DNA from: Candidatus Neomicrothrix sp. UBA2110 | Lineage (GTDB): Bacteria; Actinomycetota; Acidimicrobiia; Acidimicrobiales; Poriferisodalaceae | NCBI GenBank assembly: GCA_002331465.1 | Contig: DCYM01000250.1 | Location: 1,210 to 9,365, forward strand | DNA: 8,156 bases | Reading direction: 5' to 3' | Part shown: positions 1 to 6,047 of the stretch, in pieces | How positions within the stretch are numbered: the first letter of the stretch is position 1 | Layout: each line of letters opens with the position of its first letter | Program-made: the position numbers and the translations under genes | Notes under the pieces: model-generated | Database searches by the model: none | Seen by the model: only the letters and a program-made list of their open reading frames with translations | What the model was told of the DNA's origin: nothing

Positions 1-96
1 GAGTACGAGAAAGCGCCATTTGCAGTGTCTCGTGTCATATTTGCGACTGGTGCGGTGCTGTTCGCCGTTGCCGAACTCGCCGCCTTGTATCGATAA
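1..96 (+). CDS. C-terminal tail of a membrane protein (partial; possibly a TRAP small permease)
   Basis: Frame 1 is open from the first base to a TAA at 94-96 and encodes 31 residues. After a short polar stretch (EYEKAP) comes one hydrophobic segment of about 20 residues rich in A, V, F and L, and the protein ends LYR. This looks like the last membrane helix of an integral membrane protein. A C-terminal helix just after a proline, with a short charged end, is common in DctQ-type small permeases of TRAP transporters, and an uptake system beside catabolic genes would make sense. The fragment is too short to prove a family. The start and most of the gene lie left of the window. The reading frame is fairly secure and the function is a guess. 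Confidence 0.5.
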   Translation, partial: EYEKAPFAVSRVIFATGAVLFAVAELAALYR

Positions 97-230
97 GCGA
101 AACAAAACGGAACTTGCAGCGCGCAACTATCAGATAATGGAGCCGCCTTTACGAGTGTGTGTAGATGACAACAACTTCATGTGACTAACCTTGCTGTAGG
201 GACAGGCTTTGTTGAGCCAAGGGGAATTCG
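97..230 (+). promoter_or_regulatory. Intergenic region with candidate promoter for the TauD-like gene
   Basis: This 134-bp gap separates the upstream membrane-protein gene from the TauD-like dioxygenase. It is more AT-rich than the coding DNA. GATAAT at 133-138 resembles a -10 box, but no good -35 sits at the right distance: TTGCAG at 114-119 is only 13 bp away. A clear Shine-Dalgarno, AAGGGGA at 219-225, lies 5 bases before the ATG at 231. No hairpin with a T-tract was seen. The ribosome site is solid; the promoter is weakly supported. Confidence 0.35.
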
Positions 231-1211
231 ATGAGCGGTGTTCAGGTCACTCCAATGACAGAGAAGGCATTCGGCGCAACGGTCACCGGTGTTGATCTAA
301 AAAATCTGAGTGAGACCGAATTTGGCCTTCTTGTCGAAGCATTCCTGGAGAAAGGTTTTCTTCTCTTTCCTGATCAACACCTAACAGAAGCTGAAAGCAC
401 TGCGTTCGGAGAGCGTTTCGGGGAACTGGAATTTGGTGGTTTACCCATGGCGAACCAGAAAAAACACAACGACGGAACGTTCGGTGAGATCTACGATTTG
501 CAGTCACAGTTGATGCGCACCAATGTCGGAAACGAAACCTGGCATACCGATTCGACCTATAAACCGATATCCAGCAAGGTTGCGATGCTGTCTGCAGTGG
601 TCGTCGCGGAAGAGGGCGGTCAAACTGAACTAGCTGATTTGCGCGCTGGATATGAAGAACTTGACGAAGACACCAAAAACCTCATTTCTGGGCTCAGTGC
701 GTTTCATTCAACGAACTATTCACAAGCCAACGATTTAGGAGACTTTCCCGACACCAACGATAACGGCCTATACGGCACCGTCTACCACGGGGAGGCGTAT
801 CTCAGACCTCTCGTGAAGGTACACCCCGACACTGGCCGACCTAATCTTTTTGTTGGTCGTCACGCGTTCGGGATTCCTGGCCTCGGGCGAGACGAAAGCC
901 GAAGCCTCATTGCGTCGCTTCTTGAGCACGTTGTGAGCGACGAGTCCCGCGTTTACAGTCACAACTGGAATGTTGGTGACACGTTGCTTTGGGATAACCG
1001 ACGAGTTCTGCATCGCGCCCGCCCCTACGACTACGCGAAACCCCGCTACCTGATCGGGACCCGCGTGGCCGGGGACCCTGCTAGCGAATTAGCGTATTAC
1101 CCCGAAGACCCTGAAGCCGAAGCCGGAAGGGAAGCGCTGATAGCAGAGCTCCACGTCTTACGCCAGGGTTCACAAGACAGAATGTATGGAGCTACCACCG
1201 CCACGTTCTAG
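231..1211 (+). CDS. TauD/TfdA-family 2-oxoglutarate- and Fe(II)-dependent dioxygenase
   Basis: This is a cytoplasmic oxygenase of 326 residues. The family couples decarboxylation of 2-oxoglutarate to succinate with hydroxylation of a small substrate; taurine, phenoxyacetates, sulfonates and related compounds are known. The iron triad is visible: H105-x-D107 in WHTDSTY, and the distal H261 in HRARPYDY. R272, eleven residues after H261, fits the 2-oxoglutarate carboxylate anchor of TauD and TfdA. The N-terminus (about 5-60) has the usual GATVTGVDL and GFLLFPDQ blocks. The length is slightly above TauD/TfdA (about 285-300), with a C-terminal tail of about 45 residues. The ATG at 231 has a good Shine-Dalgarno (AAGGGGA). 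The gene stands alone on the plus strand, tail-to-tail with the isopenicillin-N-synthase-like gene. Family assignment is firm. The substrate is unknown, because this family changes substrate easily. Confidence 0.93.
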   Translation: MSGVQVTPMTEKAFGATVTGVDLKNLSETEFGLLVEAFLEKGFLLFPDQHLTEAESTAFGERFGELEFGGLPMANQKKHNDGTFGEIYDLQSQLMRTNVGNETWHTDSTYKPISSKVAMLSAVVVAEEGGQTELADLRAGYEELDEDTKNLISGLSAFHSTNYSQANDLGDFPDTNDNGLYGTVYHGEAYLRPLVKVHPDTGRPNLFVGRHAFGIPGLGRDESRSLIASLLEHVVSDESRVYSHNWNVGDTLLWDNRRVLHRARPYDYAKPRYLIGTRVAGDPASELAYYPEDPEAEAGREALIAELHVLRQGSQDRMYGATTATF

Positions 1212-1222
1212 AGGCGATCAAA

Positions 1223-1321
1223 GTGAACCCGGTTTTTCAAAGAACCGACTACCGATGGCTTCTCAAATTGATCGACATTGAACCCGACGACTCTTTAGAG
1301 TTTCAGCCCATTGATCGGTGA
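1223..1321 (+). CDS. Possible 32-residue small ORF downstream of the TauD-like gene
   Basis: A GTG at 1223 opens a frame ending at TGA 1319-1321. It is preceded by GAGG at 1211-1214, which overlaps the TauD stop and leaves an 8-base spacer. The peptide has a natural-looking composition, with a WLLKLIDIEPDD core and acidic and aromatic residues. It fills nearly all of the 116-bp gap between two convergent genes. The frame is also open upstream into the end of the TauD gene. It could be a real translated small protein, the relic of a longer gene, or chance. No family is recognised. Convergent gaps usually hold terminators, and none of strength is visible here. Confidence 0.2.
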   Translation: MNPVFQRTDYRWLLKLIDIEPDDSLEFQPIDR

Positions 1322-1327
1322 CTGGTT

Positions 1328-2254
1328 CTACGACTCTTTAGTTTGGGCGTAGCCCTCCTGCATAAAAGCCCGCAAATAATCTCCATAGCGGTAGCTCTCA
1401 CGAACCTGGGGATGTTGGTCGTCAACGCAGCCTGACATGGGTTCGATAGTCGTGTCGGGACGGGGGTCAAAGAAGAAGGGAAGCGCGTAGCGATGGTCCT
1501 CGCTGCTGTTTAGCGCTCGATGCTTTGTTGAAAGGAATCGGTTATTGCTCCACGCCCTGAGTGTGTCCCCAGCATTTACGACGAAAGATTCAGGTTCTTG
1601 TGCGACACCGAACCAGCCATCAGCAGCTTCGATTGATAATCCGTCAATCTTGTTTGTTGGCAACAACGTCATAAAGCCTGCATCGCTGTGTGGTTCGATT
1701 CCCCACTGATCAGGCGCCGCCTTTATAGGCGGGTAATGAGTTACGCGCAGTGTTGCAAGAGCAGGGTCGAAATATTTGTCGAAAAAATCGGCGGGCATGC
1801 CACCTGCGACGGCATACAGCGGGAGCAGTCGAAGACACAGACCCTCTAAGAGTGTGTAATACCCTTCCGCCGCTTCTCTAAAGCCAGGCAAGGCGGACTT
1901 CGTTGGAAAGCAGTTACGTGCCGAGCCAGGCCGTCCCATAAAAAAGGCGGCATTCAATGCGTGGGGTCGATTTTCGCGCTGCGCTCCACCGAACCCCATG
2001 TATCCCATTTGGGTTGCGCTCATCGGATGATCGAACTTTTTGTCATCTGATAAAGCGTGATACTTCGTAGCCCATTCATACATCCGTTCAACGTTTGTCC
2101 ACTCGATCCCATGGCCGACGATGGAAAAGAATCCGACCTGTTCAAGTGCTGCTCGAACCTCGCTGGCGGTGGTGGCTAGAGCACCGGGCGCGCCTGCTAA
2201 AACCGGGGCCACATCAATCAGGGGAAGAGGGTTCATAGCGTGCCCGGATTTCAT
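1328..2254 (-). CDS. Isopenicillin-N-synthase-like 2OG/Fe(II) oxygenase
   Basis: This 308-residue protein belongs to the IPNS/ACC-oxidase/gibberellin-oxidase branch of non-haem iron oxygenases. It starts with the typical N-terminal DIOX_N region (PLIDVAPVLAG, then GFFSIVGHGI at 41-50). The catalytic jelly-roll follows, with H189-x-D191 in EPHSDAGFMTLL and H245 in TKHRALNS. R255, ten residues after H245, is the expected co-substrate anchor. It sits in RYALPFFF, so the usual R-x-S motif has Ala where Ser is normal. These enzymes hydroxylate, desaturate or cyclise small molecules; many bacterial members are unassigned. The ATG at 2254 is preferred over M7 because GAGGGGG (2265-2271) lies 10 bases upstream, whereas M7 has no such site. 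It is the second gene of a unit with the VOC gene, 83 bp downstream of it. Confidence 0.9.
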   Translation of the reverse strand: MKSGHAMNPLPLIDVAPVLAGAPGALATTASEVRAALEQVGFFSIVGHGIEWTNVERMYEWATKYHALSDDKKFDHPMSATQMGYMGFGGAQRENRPHALNAAFFMGRPGSARNCFPTKSALPGFREAAEGYYTLLEGLCLRLLPLYAVAGGMPADFFDKYFDPALATLRVTHYPPIKAAPDQWGIEPHSDAGFMTLLPTNKIDGLSIEAADGWFGVAQEPESFVVNAGDTLRAWSNNRFLSTKHRALNSSEDHRYALPFFFDPRPDTTIEPMSGCVDDQHPQVRESYRYGDYLRAFMQEGYAQTKES

Positions 2255-2264
2255 ATCAGTTCTT

Positions 2265-2271
2265 CCCCCTC
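2265..2271 (-). promoter_or_regulatory. Ribosome binding site GAGGGGG that fixes the IPNS-like start
   Basis: On the minus strand GAGGGGG stands 10 bases before the ATG at 2254. The next in-frame ATG (codon 7) has no purine-rich site, so the longer form is preferred. The same GAGGGGG core precedes the first VOC gene and the HD-domain gene. Confidence 0.55.
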
Positions 2272-2337
2272 AAACCGGCTGCCCGTTTGCATCGTTCAAT
2301 TGTCCGCTTTTTGTTGAAGCCTCGAAACCGCTGCGAC

Positions 2338-2880
2338 TTAGGAATCTGCACCATTGCGTGCATTTGCGTGAAGAGGGTCGACGTCGGGAGCGACTCGGTG
2401 CTGTTCCCAATGGGCAAGTATGGGACGAGCCGATGAACGAAGCTTCTGGTGCAACTCTTCATCACCAATATCGGTTGTCAGCTCTAGTCGATGACCACTG
2501 GGATCATGAAAATAGATTGACTCACAAAATGAGTGATCGATCGGTCCCAGCACCGAATGGCCACCCTGTTCAAGACGTTGCTTGTAACCCAGCAACGCAT
2601 CACGGTTTTCTACCTTTAAAGCGAGATGCTGCACCCAATCTGGAGTGTTCGGATCAGGTGTCATTTTCTCCGACTCTGGGAGCTCGAAAAACGCTACTGA
2701 TCCGCCATCGGCCATCTCCAAGAAAATGTGAATGTGTGGATATCGCTCCCCTGTCGACGGCACAACATTTTCGGCAATCGAGGTGGCAAGTTCAAGGTCC
2801 AGAAACGTCTCATAAAAATCGACTGTTTCTCGCGCGTCGGTGCATCGATACGCAACATGATGTAACCGCTGAACGGTCAT
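2338..2880 (-). CDS. VOC-family metalloenzyme (glyoxalase/extradiol-dioxygenase fold), copy 1
   Basis: This 180-residue protein has the paired beta-alpha-beta-beta-beta modules of the vicinal oxygen chelate superfamily. Likely metal ligands are H8 (LHHVAY), E66 (VAFFELP), H85 (VQHLALKV) and E133 (HRLELT), one pair per module, with the usual SIYFHDPSGHRLEL ending of the fold. VOC enzymes include glyoxalases, epimerases, antibiotic-modifying enzymes and ring-cleavage dioxygenases. The H-E/H-E set is more typical of lyases and isomerases than of extradiol dioxygenases, whose triad is H-H-E. About 45 residues after the fold form an extra helical tail with no clear motif. The ATG at 2880 has GAGGGGG at 2888-2894, 7 bases upstream. 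It leads a unit with the IPNS-like gene and is divergent from the HD-domain gene. It resembles the VOC protein at 5427-5933. The substrate is not identifiable. Confidence 0.88.
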   Translation of the reverse strand: MTVQRLHHVAYRCTDARETVDFYETFLDLELATSIAENVVPSTGERYPHIHIFLEMADGGSVAFFELPESEKMTPDPNTPDWVQHLALKVENRDALLGYKQRLEQGGHSVLGPIDHSFCESIYFHDPSGHRLELTTDIGDEELHQKLRSSARPILAHWEQHRVAPDVDPLHANARNGADS

Positions 2881-3070
2881 AGCTATGCCCCCTCTGGCCT
2901 CACAAACAACAATTTAGCCAATACGTGTGACGTAGGTCAGCTTCGAAGACCGAGCAGAGCAATATTTTGTCGTGGCATTGGGCTTTGCAGTCAAGCTACT
3001 GGTCACCAAAGCCCCGTTGTAGTTGCTAACGAATTACAATTCACAGAGCACGAAACATGAGGGGGCAATA
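2881..3070. promoter_or_regulatory. Divergent control region between VOC copy 1 and the HD-domain gene
   Basis: This 190-bp gap must hold promoters for both directions. Several short symmetric elements are visible. CATAGCTATG at 2878-2887 is a perfect 10-bp palindrome containing the VOC start codon. TGAC-N4-GTCA at 2928-2939 could be a half-site pair for a dimeric repressor. CTTCGAAG at 2941-2948 is an 8-bp palindrome. TACAAT at 3035-3040 resembles a -10 box for the plus-strand gene and would place transcription start about 24 bases before the GTG at 3071. No matching -35 is clear. Each short palindrome could occur by chance; the divergent layout is certain. Confidence 0.4.
3059..3065 (+). 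promoter_or_regulatory. Ribosome binding site GAGGGGG that fixes the HD-domain GTG start
   Basis: GAGGGGG lies 5 bases before the GTG at 3071. The upstream in-frame start at 3023 has no purine-rich site and would add 16 residues of low-complexity polar sequence. If TACAAT at 3035-3040 is the -10 box, the longer form would not even be transcribed. Confidence 0.6.
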
Positions 3071-3697
3071 GTGACGAATCTCGCTGAAGACCAGGATCTT
3101 TTGACGCAAAGCGCGACATTCGGTGCAATGACCGAGGCAACTCCTCTGGATTGGCAAATCATCGCAGCCCACAACCGGGTTTTCGCCAACGATGTAGCCA
3201 AACGAGTAATCGACCATCTATGTCTGTTGGATGGTGATTGCGGTGGGTTTGCAGTCGACCGCTTGGAACACTCAGTCCAAACTGCGACTCGCGCGTACCG
3301 GGCGAACAAATCAGAGGAATACGTAGTGTGTTCGTTGTTGCATGACATCGGAGACACCCTGGGCTCTTACAATCACCCAGATATCGCGGTAGCCGTTCTT
3401 AAACCATTTGTCTCAGACGATCATCTTTGGATGGTCGAGAAACACGGCATCTTTCAGGGCTACAACTTTTTTCATCACCTCGGGCTGGACCGCGATATGA
3501 GGGATCAGTTCCTCGGTCATCGCGCCTACGACCTGACAGTCGAATTCTGTCAAGAATTTGATCAACCAGCTTTTGATCCCAGCTACGACTCAATGCAGCT
3601 TTCAGAGTTCATCCCGGCAGTAGAGGCTGTGTTTGCCGAACCAAAGAATTCGATTTATCTCGATGAAGAAGGCAAAATGATCGGAACAAATTCGTAA
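3071..3697 (+). CDS. HD-domain protein, PhnZ/TmpB-like (probable diiron oxygenase or phosphohydrolase)
   Basis: From the GTG at 3071 the protein has 208 residues. It shows the HD-fold metal set: H67 (LEHSVQTA), H91-D92 (LLHDIGD), probably H102 (YNHPDIA) and H125 (EKHGIFQGY), then D164 (EFCQEFDQPAFDP). An H...HD...H...H...D order binds two irons. In PhnZ the first His and the HD pair are also 24 residues apart. PhnZ, TmpB and myo-inositol oxygenase use a mixed-valent diiron centre to cleave C-P or C-C bonds. PhnZ and TmpB act after a partner 2OG/Fe(II) oxygenase has hydroxylated the phosphonate. Two 2OG/Fe(II) oxygenases lie nearby, but neither is adjacent on the same strand. Databases often label such proteins phosphohydrolase, and that reading stays possible. 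It is divergent from VOC copy 1 and convergent with the amidase gene, 45 bp away. Confidence 0.85.
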   Translation: MTNLAEDQDLLTQSATFGAMTEATPLDWQIIAAHNRVFANDVAKRVIDHLCLLDGDCGGFAVDRLEHSVQTATRAYRANKSEEYVVCSLLHDIGDTLGSYNHPDIAVAVLKPFVSDDHLWMVEKHGIFQGYNFFHHLGLDRDMRDQFLGHRAYDLTVEFCQEFDQPAFDPSYDSMQLSEFIPAVEAVFAEPKNSIYLDEEGKMIGTNS

Positions 3698-3742
3698 GTT
3701 CCAGCCTGGTAAGTCAATGAGCACTCGCGGGAAAATACGGTT

Positions 3743-5161
3743 TTATTCTGTCAAGCTCGAATCGGCGTGCAGCGCCGGCACTTGAGTGTGCCAGTCGGTG
3801 AGCTGTTGGTACCGGTGGCCTAATCGTAAGACGACATCATCTTGAAATGGTCTCCCGATTATCTGCATTCCACAGGGCATCCCATCTTGGTCAAATCCCA
3901 TCGGTACTGACAAGGCCGGAAATCCAGTCGAGTTCCATGCAGGAGTGTGAATTGCGGCCAAGGAAATCGCCTTTCGGTCAGCTCCTTCGAAAGGTGTCGC
4001 TCCGTAACCAGTAGTGGGACTCAAAAGCACTTCAACACCAGCTTCGTCCATCTGAGCCAGTACTGCTTTTCGTGCAATTTCTCGGACGCGCTCAACCTGA
4101 ACGAGATCACCGGCCGAGATAAGCGCACCCTGGGCAATCGTGAGTCGGGCCGGTCGTCCGTATTGGGTCCATTTGTCGCGTAGTTGATTGCGGTGCCATG
4201 AGAAAGCTTCAGCTTGTAACGCTATAAATGTGCCATCGTGCATCGCTTCGTAATGGGGGACCTCAAAGGGCACCATTTCTACGCCCGCGACCCGCATATC
4301 GTTAACCGCATCGTCGAAGACCGCCATCATTTGCTCAGAACTCGCGTCTATCAACGACCGGTTCGTTACGACACCAGCCTTTTTTGCAGCCTTATCTTCG
4401 TTGAGGGTCGCGACGTAATCGAGGGGCGGCCTCCGCACCGTGGTCCTATCAGTAGGGTCGAAGCCAGCCATGACGGTCAGCATCGCAGCACAATCCCACA
4501 CCGAGGTCGCCATCGGACCGATGTGGTCATAACTGAGCCCTAAGGGGATACAGCCGCTTTTTGGCACCAACCCAAACGTTTGTTTAAACCCGCTGATACC
4601 ACAGTAGGCGGCAGGCAATCGAACGCTTCCACCGGTATCTGTTCCCAATCCGCCGAAAAATTGACCGGACGATATGCCGTTAGCTGTGCCGGAGCTAGAA
4701 CCGCCAGTCCAACGGTCAGCATTCCAGGGATTTCGCGGAACCGGGAAAGGTTTGTCAAAATCGGGAAACCCGATGGCGTACTCCATCGTCGTTGTCTTCC
4801 CCATGACCACCGCACCAGCGCCCCGAAGACGTTGGAGTAGAGGCCCATCGCCCTGGTCTCCCCAAGATGGATCTTGCGCTAATGATTGGGCCGAGGTAGG
4901 TCCTTCGTCGGTTGAGATGATGTCCTTAATTCCCAAAGGGATGCCGTGTAAGGGTCCCCGATCCATTCCGGACCGGAGCTCACTGTCGGCCCGATCAGCG
5001 GCATCGAGGGCACTCTCATCAAAGCGACACAGGTACGTTCCCAGAATTGGGTTGAGCCGGTCCGAGGCCTGTAAGGCTCGCTCTACCAACTCGCGGCTAG
5101 TGATTTTCCCAGAGCGGAGGTCGCTTGATGCCCTTTGAATCGAGTTGCTTTCCACGATCAA
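3743..5161 (-). CDS. Amidase-signature hydrolase, AtzE/GatA-like
   Basis: This 472-residue amidase-signature enzyme hydrolyses an amide through a Ser-cisSer-Lys triad. All parts are visible: K79 in GIPLGIKDII, cis-Ser S155 in the glycine/serine loop WTGGSSSGTA, and nucleophile S179 in TDTGGSVRLPA. The spacing matches that usual in GatA. The length is normal for GatA, AtzE or general amidases. The assigned start is a TTG whose last bases overlap the stop of the upstream small gene (TTGA), indicating translational coupling; a GTG two codons later is an alternative. No Shine-Dalgarno is evident, which fits coupling. No GatB is present, so a tRNA amidotransferase role is unlikely. The small AtzG/GatC-like partner points to a catabolic heterodimer like AtzE-AtzG, the 1-carboxybiuret hydrolase. 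The actual substrate is unknown. It is the last gene of the VOC/small subunit/amidase unit. Confidence 0.9.
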   Translation of the reverse strand: MIVESNSIQRASSDLRSGKITSRELVERALQASDRLNPILGTYLCRFDESALDAADRADSELRSGMDRGPLHGIPLGIKDIISTDEGPTSAQSLAQDPSWGDQGDGPLLQRLRGAGAVVMGKTTTMEYAIGFPDFDKPFPVPRNPWNADRWTGGSSSGTANGISSGQFFGGLGTDTGGSVRLPAAYCGISGFKQTFGLVPKSGCIPLGLSYDHIGPMATSVWDCAAMLTVMAGFDPTDRTTVRRPPLDYVATLNEDKAAKKAGVVTNRSLIDASSEQMMAVFDDAVNDMRVAGVEMVPFEVPHYEAMHDGTFIALQAEAFSWHRNQLRDKWTQYGRPARLTIAQGALISAGDLVQVERVREIARKAVLAQMDEAGVEVLLSPTTGYGATPFEGADRKAISLAAIHTPAWNSTGFPALSVPMGFDQDGMPCGMQIIGRPFQDDVVLRLGHRYQQLTDWHTQVPALHADSSLTE

Positions 5162-5367
5162 GAATCCGACTCTGCTCGAAAGATCGCTGCTGTTACCCCG
5201 TCGCCGGTGTCAACGTCGTACATCCGGTCGACTTTTCGTCTCAATGCGGGGAAGATTCGCCCCAGCGAAGCAAGGTCCGCCCCTGTCGGTTCGATTCCTG
5301 CAATGCCAAGCATCGCTTGGATTTCAACCAAAGAATCAGAACTGGAGGGGTCTTGTACATCAGCCAT
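5158..5367 (-). CDS. AtzG/GatC-like small subunit (DUF4089-type) of the amidase
   Basis: This 69-residue acidic protein is encoded immediately before the amidase, with a 4-bp stop/start overlap. It has a short helical core (LVEIQAMLGI, then ADLASLGRIFPALRRKVDRM) followed by an extended C-terminal strand ending AAIFRAESDS. This resembles GatC and AtzG, which wrap around and stabilise GatA-type amidases. The ending, like the P-x-F-type tail of AtzG, would lie along the catalytic subunit. The ATG at 5367 has a good site, AAGGTGGA at 5371-5378. The gap to the upstream VOC gene is 59 bp. Direct sequence similarity in this family is low, so position beside an amidase-signature enzyme carries much of the call. 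It has no enzymatic motif of its own. A structure prediction of the complex with the amidase would test the call. Confidence 0.65.
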   Translation of the reverse strand: MADVQDPSSSDSLVEIQAMLGIAGIEPTGADLASLGRIFPALRRKVDRMYDVDTGDGVTAAIFRAESDS

Positions 5368-5426
5368 GATTCCACCTTATGACCGAACACCTAACCGCTG
5401 CCGACAGCACCAGGTTTGAAGCGCCA

Positions 5427-5933
5427 TTACAGAACCGGTTTACCGTTCATTTCGCCCAACGAATCGGCCAATAGTTCCAGGCGTTCGCCATCGGGTCCGT
5501 TGAAGTAAATCGAGTTCGCATGCTCGAAAGTGATCTCAACCCCAGCCGCTTCTAGTTTCGACCGTAAGTGAATTTGCTTGTCGCGTGTCACAGAGATAGC
5601 CAGGTGATGCATCGATCCCAATACCTCAGAATATGAGTCGAGGTTCAGACCGGGAAAGTCGAAAAACGCCAGCGCGTTACCGTTCCCAACGTCGAAAAAG
5701 AAATGAGTCGAGCCTCGGGAGTCCCGATTTTCGAACAGTTCGGTGAGAGGGAATTCGAGAACTCCCTGATAAAAGTCGATCGTGCGTTCCACGTCGGAAC
5801 TCAGAAGAGCTAAGTGATGAACCCCGCCGGCCGACGAGGCAGGTCGGTGGTCGGCGGCGACAAGGTGCACTTGCCTGAGTTGTTCCCATTCAGCGTTGCG
5901 GTCTTGTTCTTCGCCATGCTTAGATTCGTTCAC
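5427..5933 (-). CDS. VOC-family metalloenzyme (glyoxalase/extradiol-dioxygenase fold), copy 2
   Basis: This 168-residue protein is the first gene of the amidase unit. Residues 1-35 are a charged extension absent from copy 1. Two VOC modules follow with likely ligands H40 (GGVHHLALL), D92 (LAFFDFPG), H110 (MHHLAISV) and E153 (GERLELL). The second ligand is Asp where copy 1 has Glu. The two proteins share the order and spacing of the HHxA, AFF(E/D)xP, HHLA-type, SIYF and RLEL blocks, so they are paralogues or two members of one subfamily. The GTG at 5933 is supported by AAGGTGA (5938-5944) just upstream, a site close to that of the small-subunit gene. Its place ahead of an amidase suggests it acts in the same pathway, for example isomerising or ring-opening the substrate. 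That role is inferred from context only. Confidence 0.87.
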   Translation of the reverse strand: MNESKHGEEQDRNAEWEQLRQVHLVAADHRPASSAGGVHHLALLSSDVERTIDFYQGVLEFPLTELFENRDSRGSTHFFFDVGNGNALAFFDFPGLNLDSYSEVLGSMHHLAISVTRDKQIHLRSKLEAAGVEITFEHANSIYFNGPDGERLELLADSLGEMNGKPVL

Positions 5934-5966
5934 TGTTTCACCTTCAGTTCAACCACTCTGACACTC

Positions 5967-6027
5967 AACCCCGAACACTCCAGTTTCACCGTTCGAGCCA
6001 TTTCATGGCCACGTGTTCGTCGGGGTT
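5967..6027. repeat. Long imperfect inverted repeat in the divergent region
   Basis: The left arm is AACCCCGAACAC (5967-5978). The right arm, GTGTTCGTCGGGGTT (6013-6027), is its reverse complement except for three extra bases: all 12 left-arm bases pair, with a CGA-type bulge. The arms are separated by 34 bp, about three helical turns. This could be two operator half-sites bound by one dimer with looping, or a cruciform or hairpin. The 34-base loop is too long for a usual terminator and no T-tract follows. The match length makes chance unlikely in a 121-bp gap, but function is not shown. Confidence 0.5.
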
Positions 6028-6041
6028 AAGTTACCTCCGCC

Positions 6042-6047
6042 TATTGT
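6042..6047 (+). promoter_or_regulatory. Candidate -10 box for a leaderless RidA transcript
   Basis: TATTGT fits the TANNNT pattern and ends 7 bases before the ATG at 6055. Transcription would then begin at or next to the start codon. No Shine-Dalgarno precedes this ATG, which fits a leaderless message, common in actinobacteria. No -35 box is evident. The motif is short and weak evidence alone. Confidence 0.2.

Noticed and set aside
1230..1247. Hairpin CGGTTTTTCAAAGAACCG after the TauD-like gene
   Set aside because: The stem is only about 5 solid base pairs and no T-tract follows on either strand, so it is not a convincing rho-independent terminator.
1290..1301. ACTCTTTAGAGT inverted repeat
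   Set aside because: It is a 4-5 bp stem with no T-tract and part of it belongs to a direct repeat; too weak for a terminator call.
2121..2882. 253-codon open frame on the plus strand
   Set aside because: It lies opposite the VOC copy 1 gene and the start of the IPNS-like gene, both with clear family motifs. Its translation shows no domain and is rich in His, Arg and Pro, as expected of an antisense shadow.
3023..3070. Longer N-terminus for the HD-domain protein
   Set aside because: No ribosome site precedes 3023, whereas GAGGGGG is well placed before the GTG at 3071.
3698..3742. Possible bidirectional terminator between the HD-domain and amidase genes
   Set aside because: AAAATACGGTTTT (3733-3745) gives only an AT stem of 4 pairs with no GC support.
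4540..5138. Overlapping open frames on both strands inside the amidase gene
   Set aside because: The amidase frame has the full catalytic triad and family length; the others show no family features.
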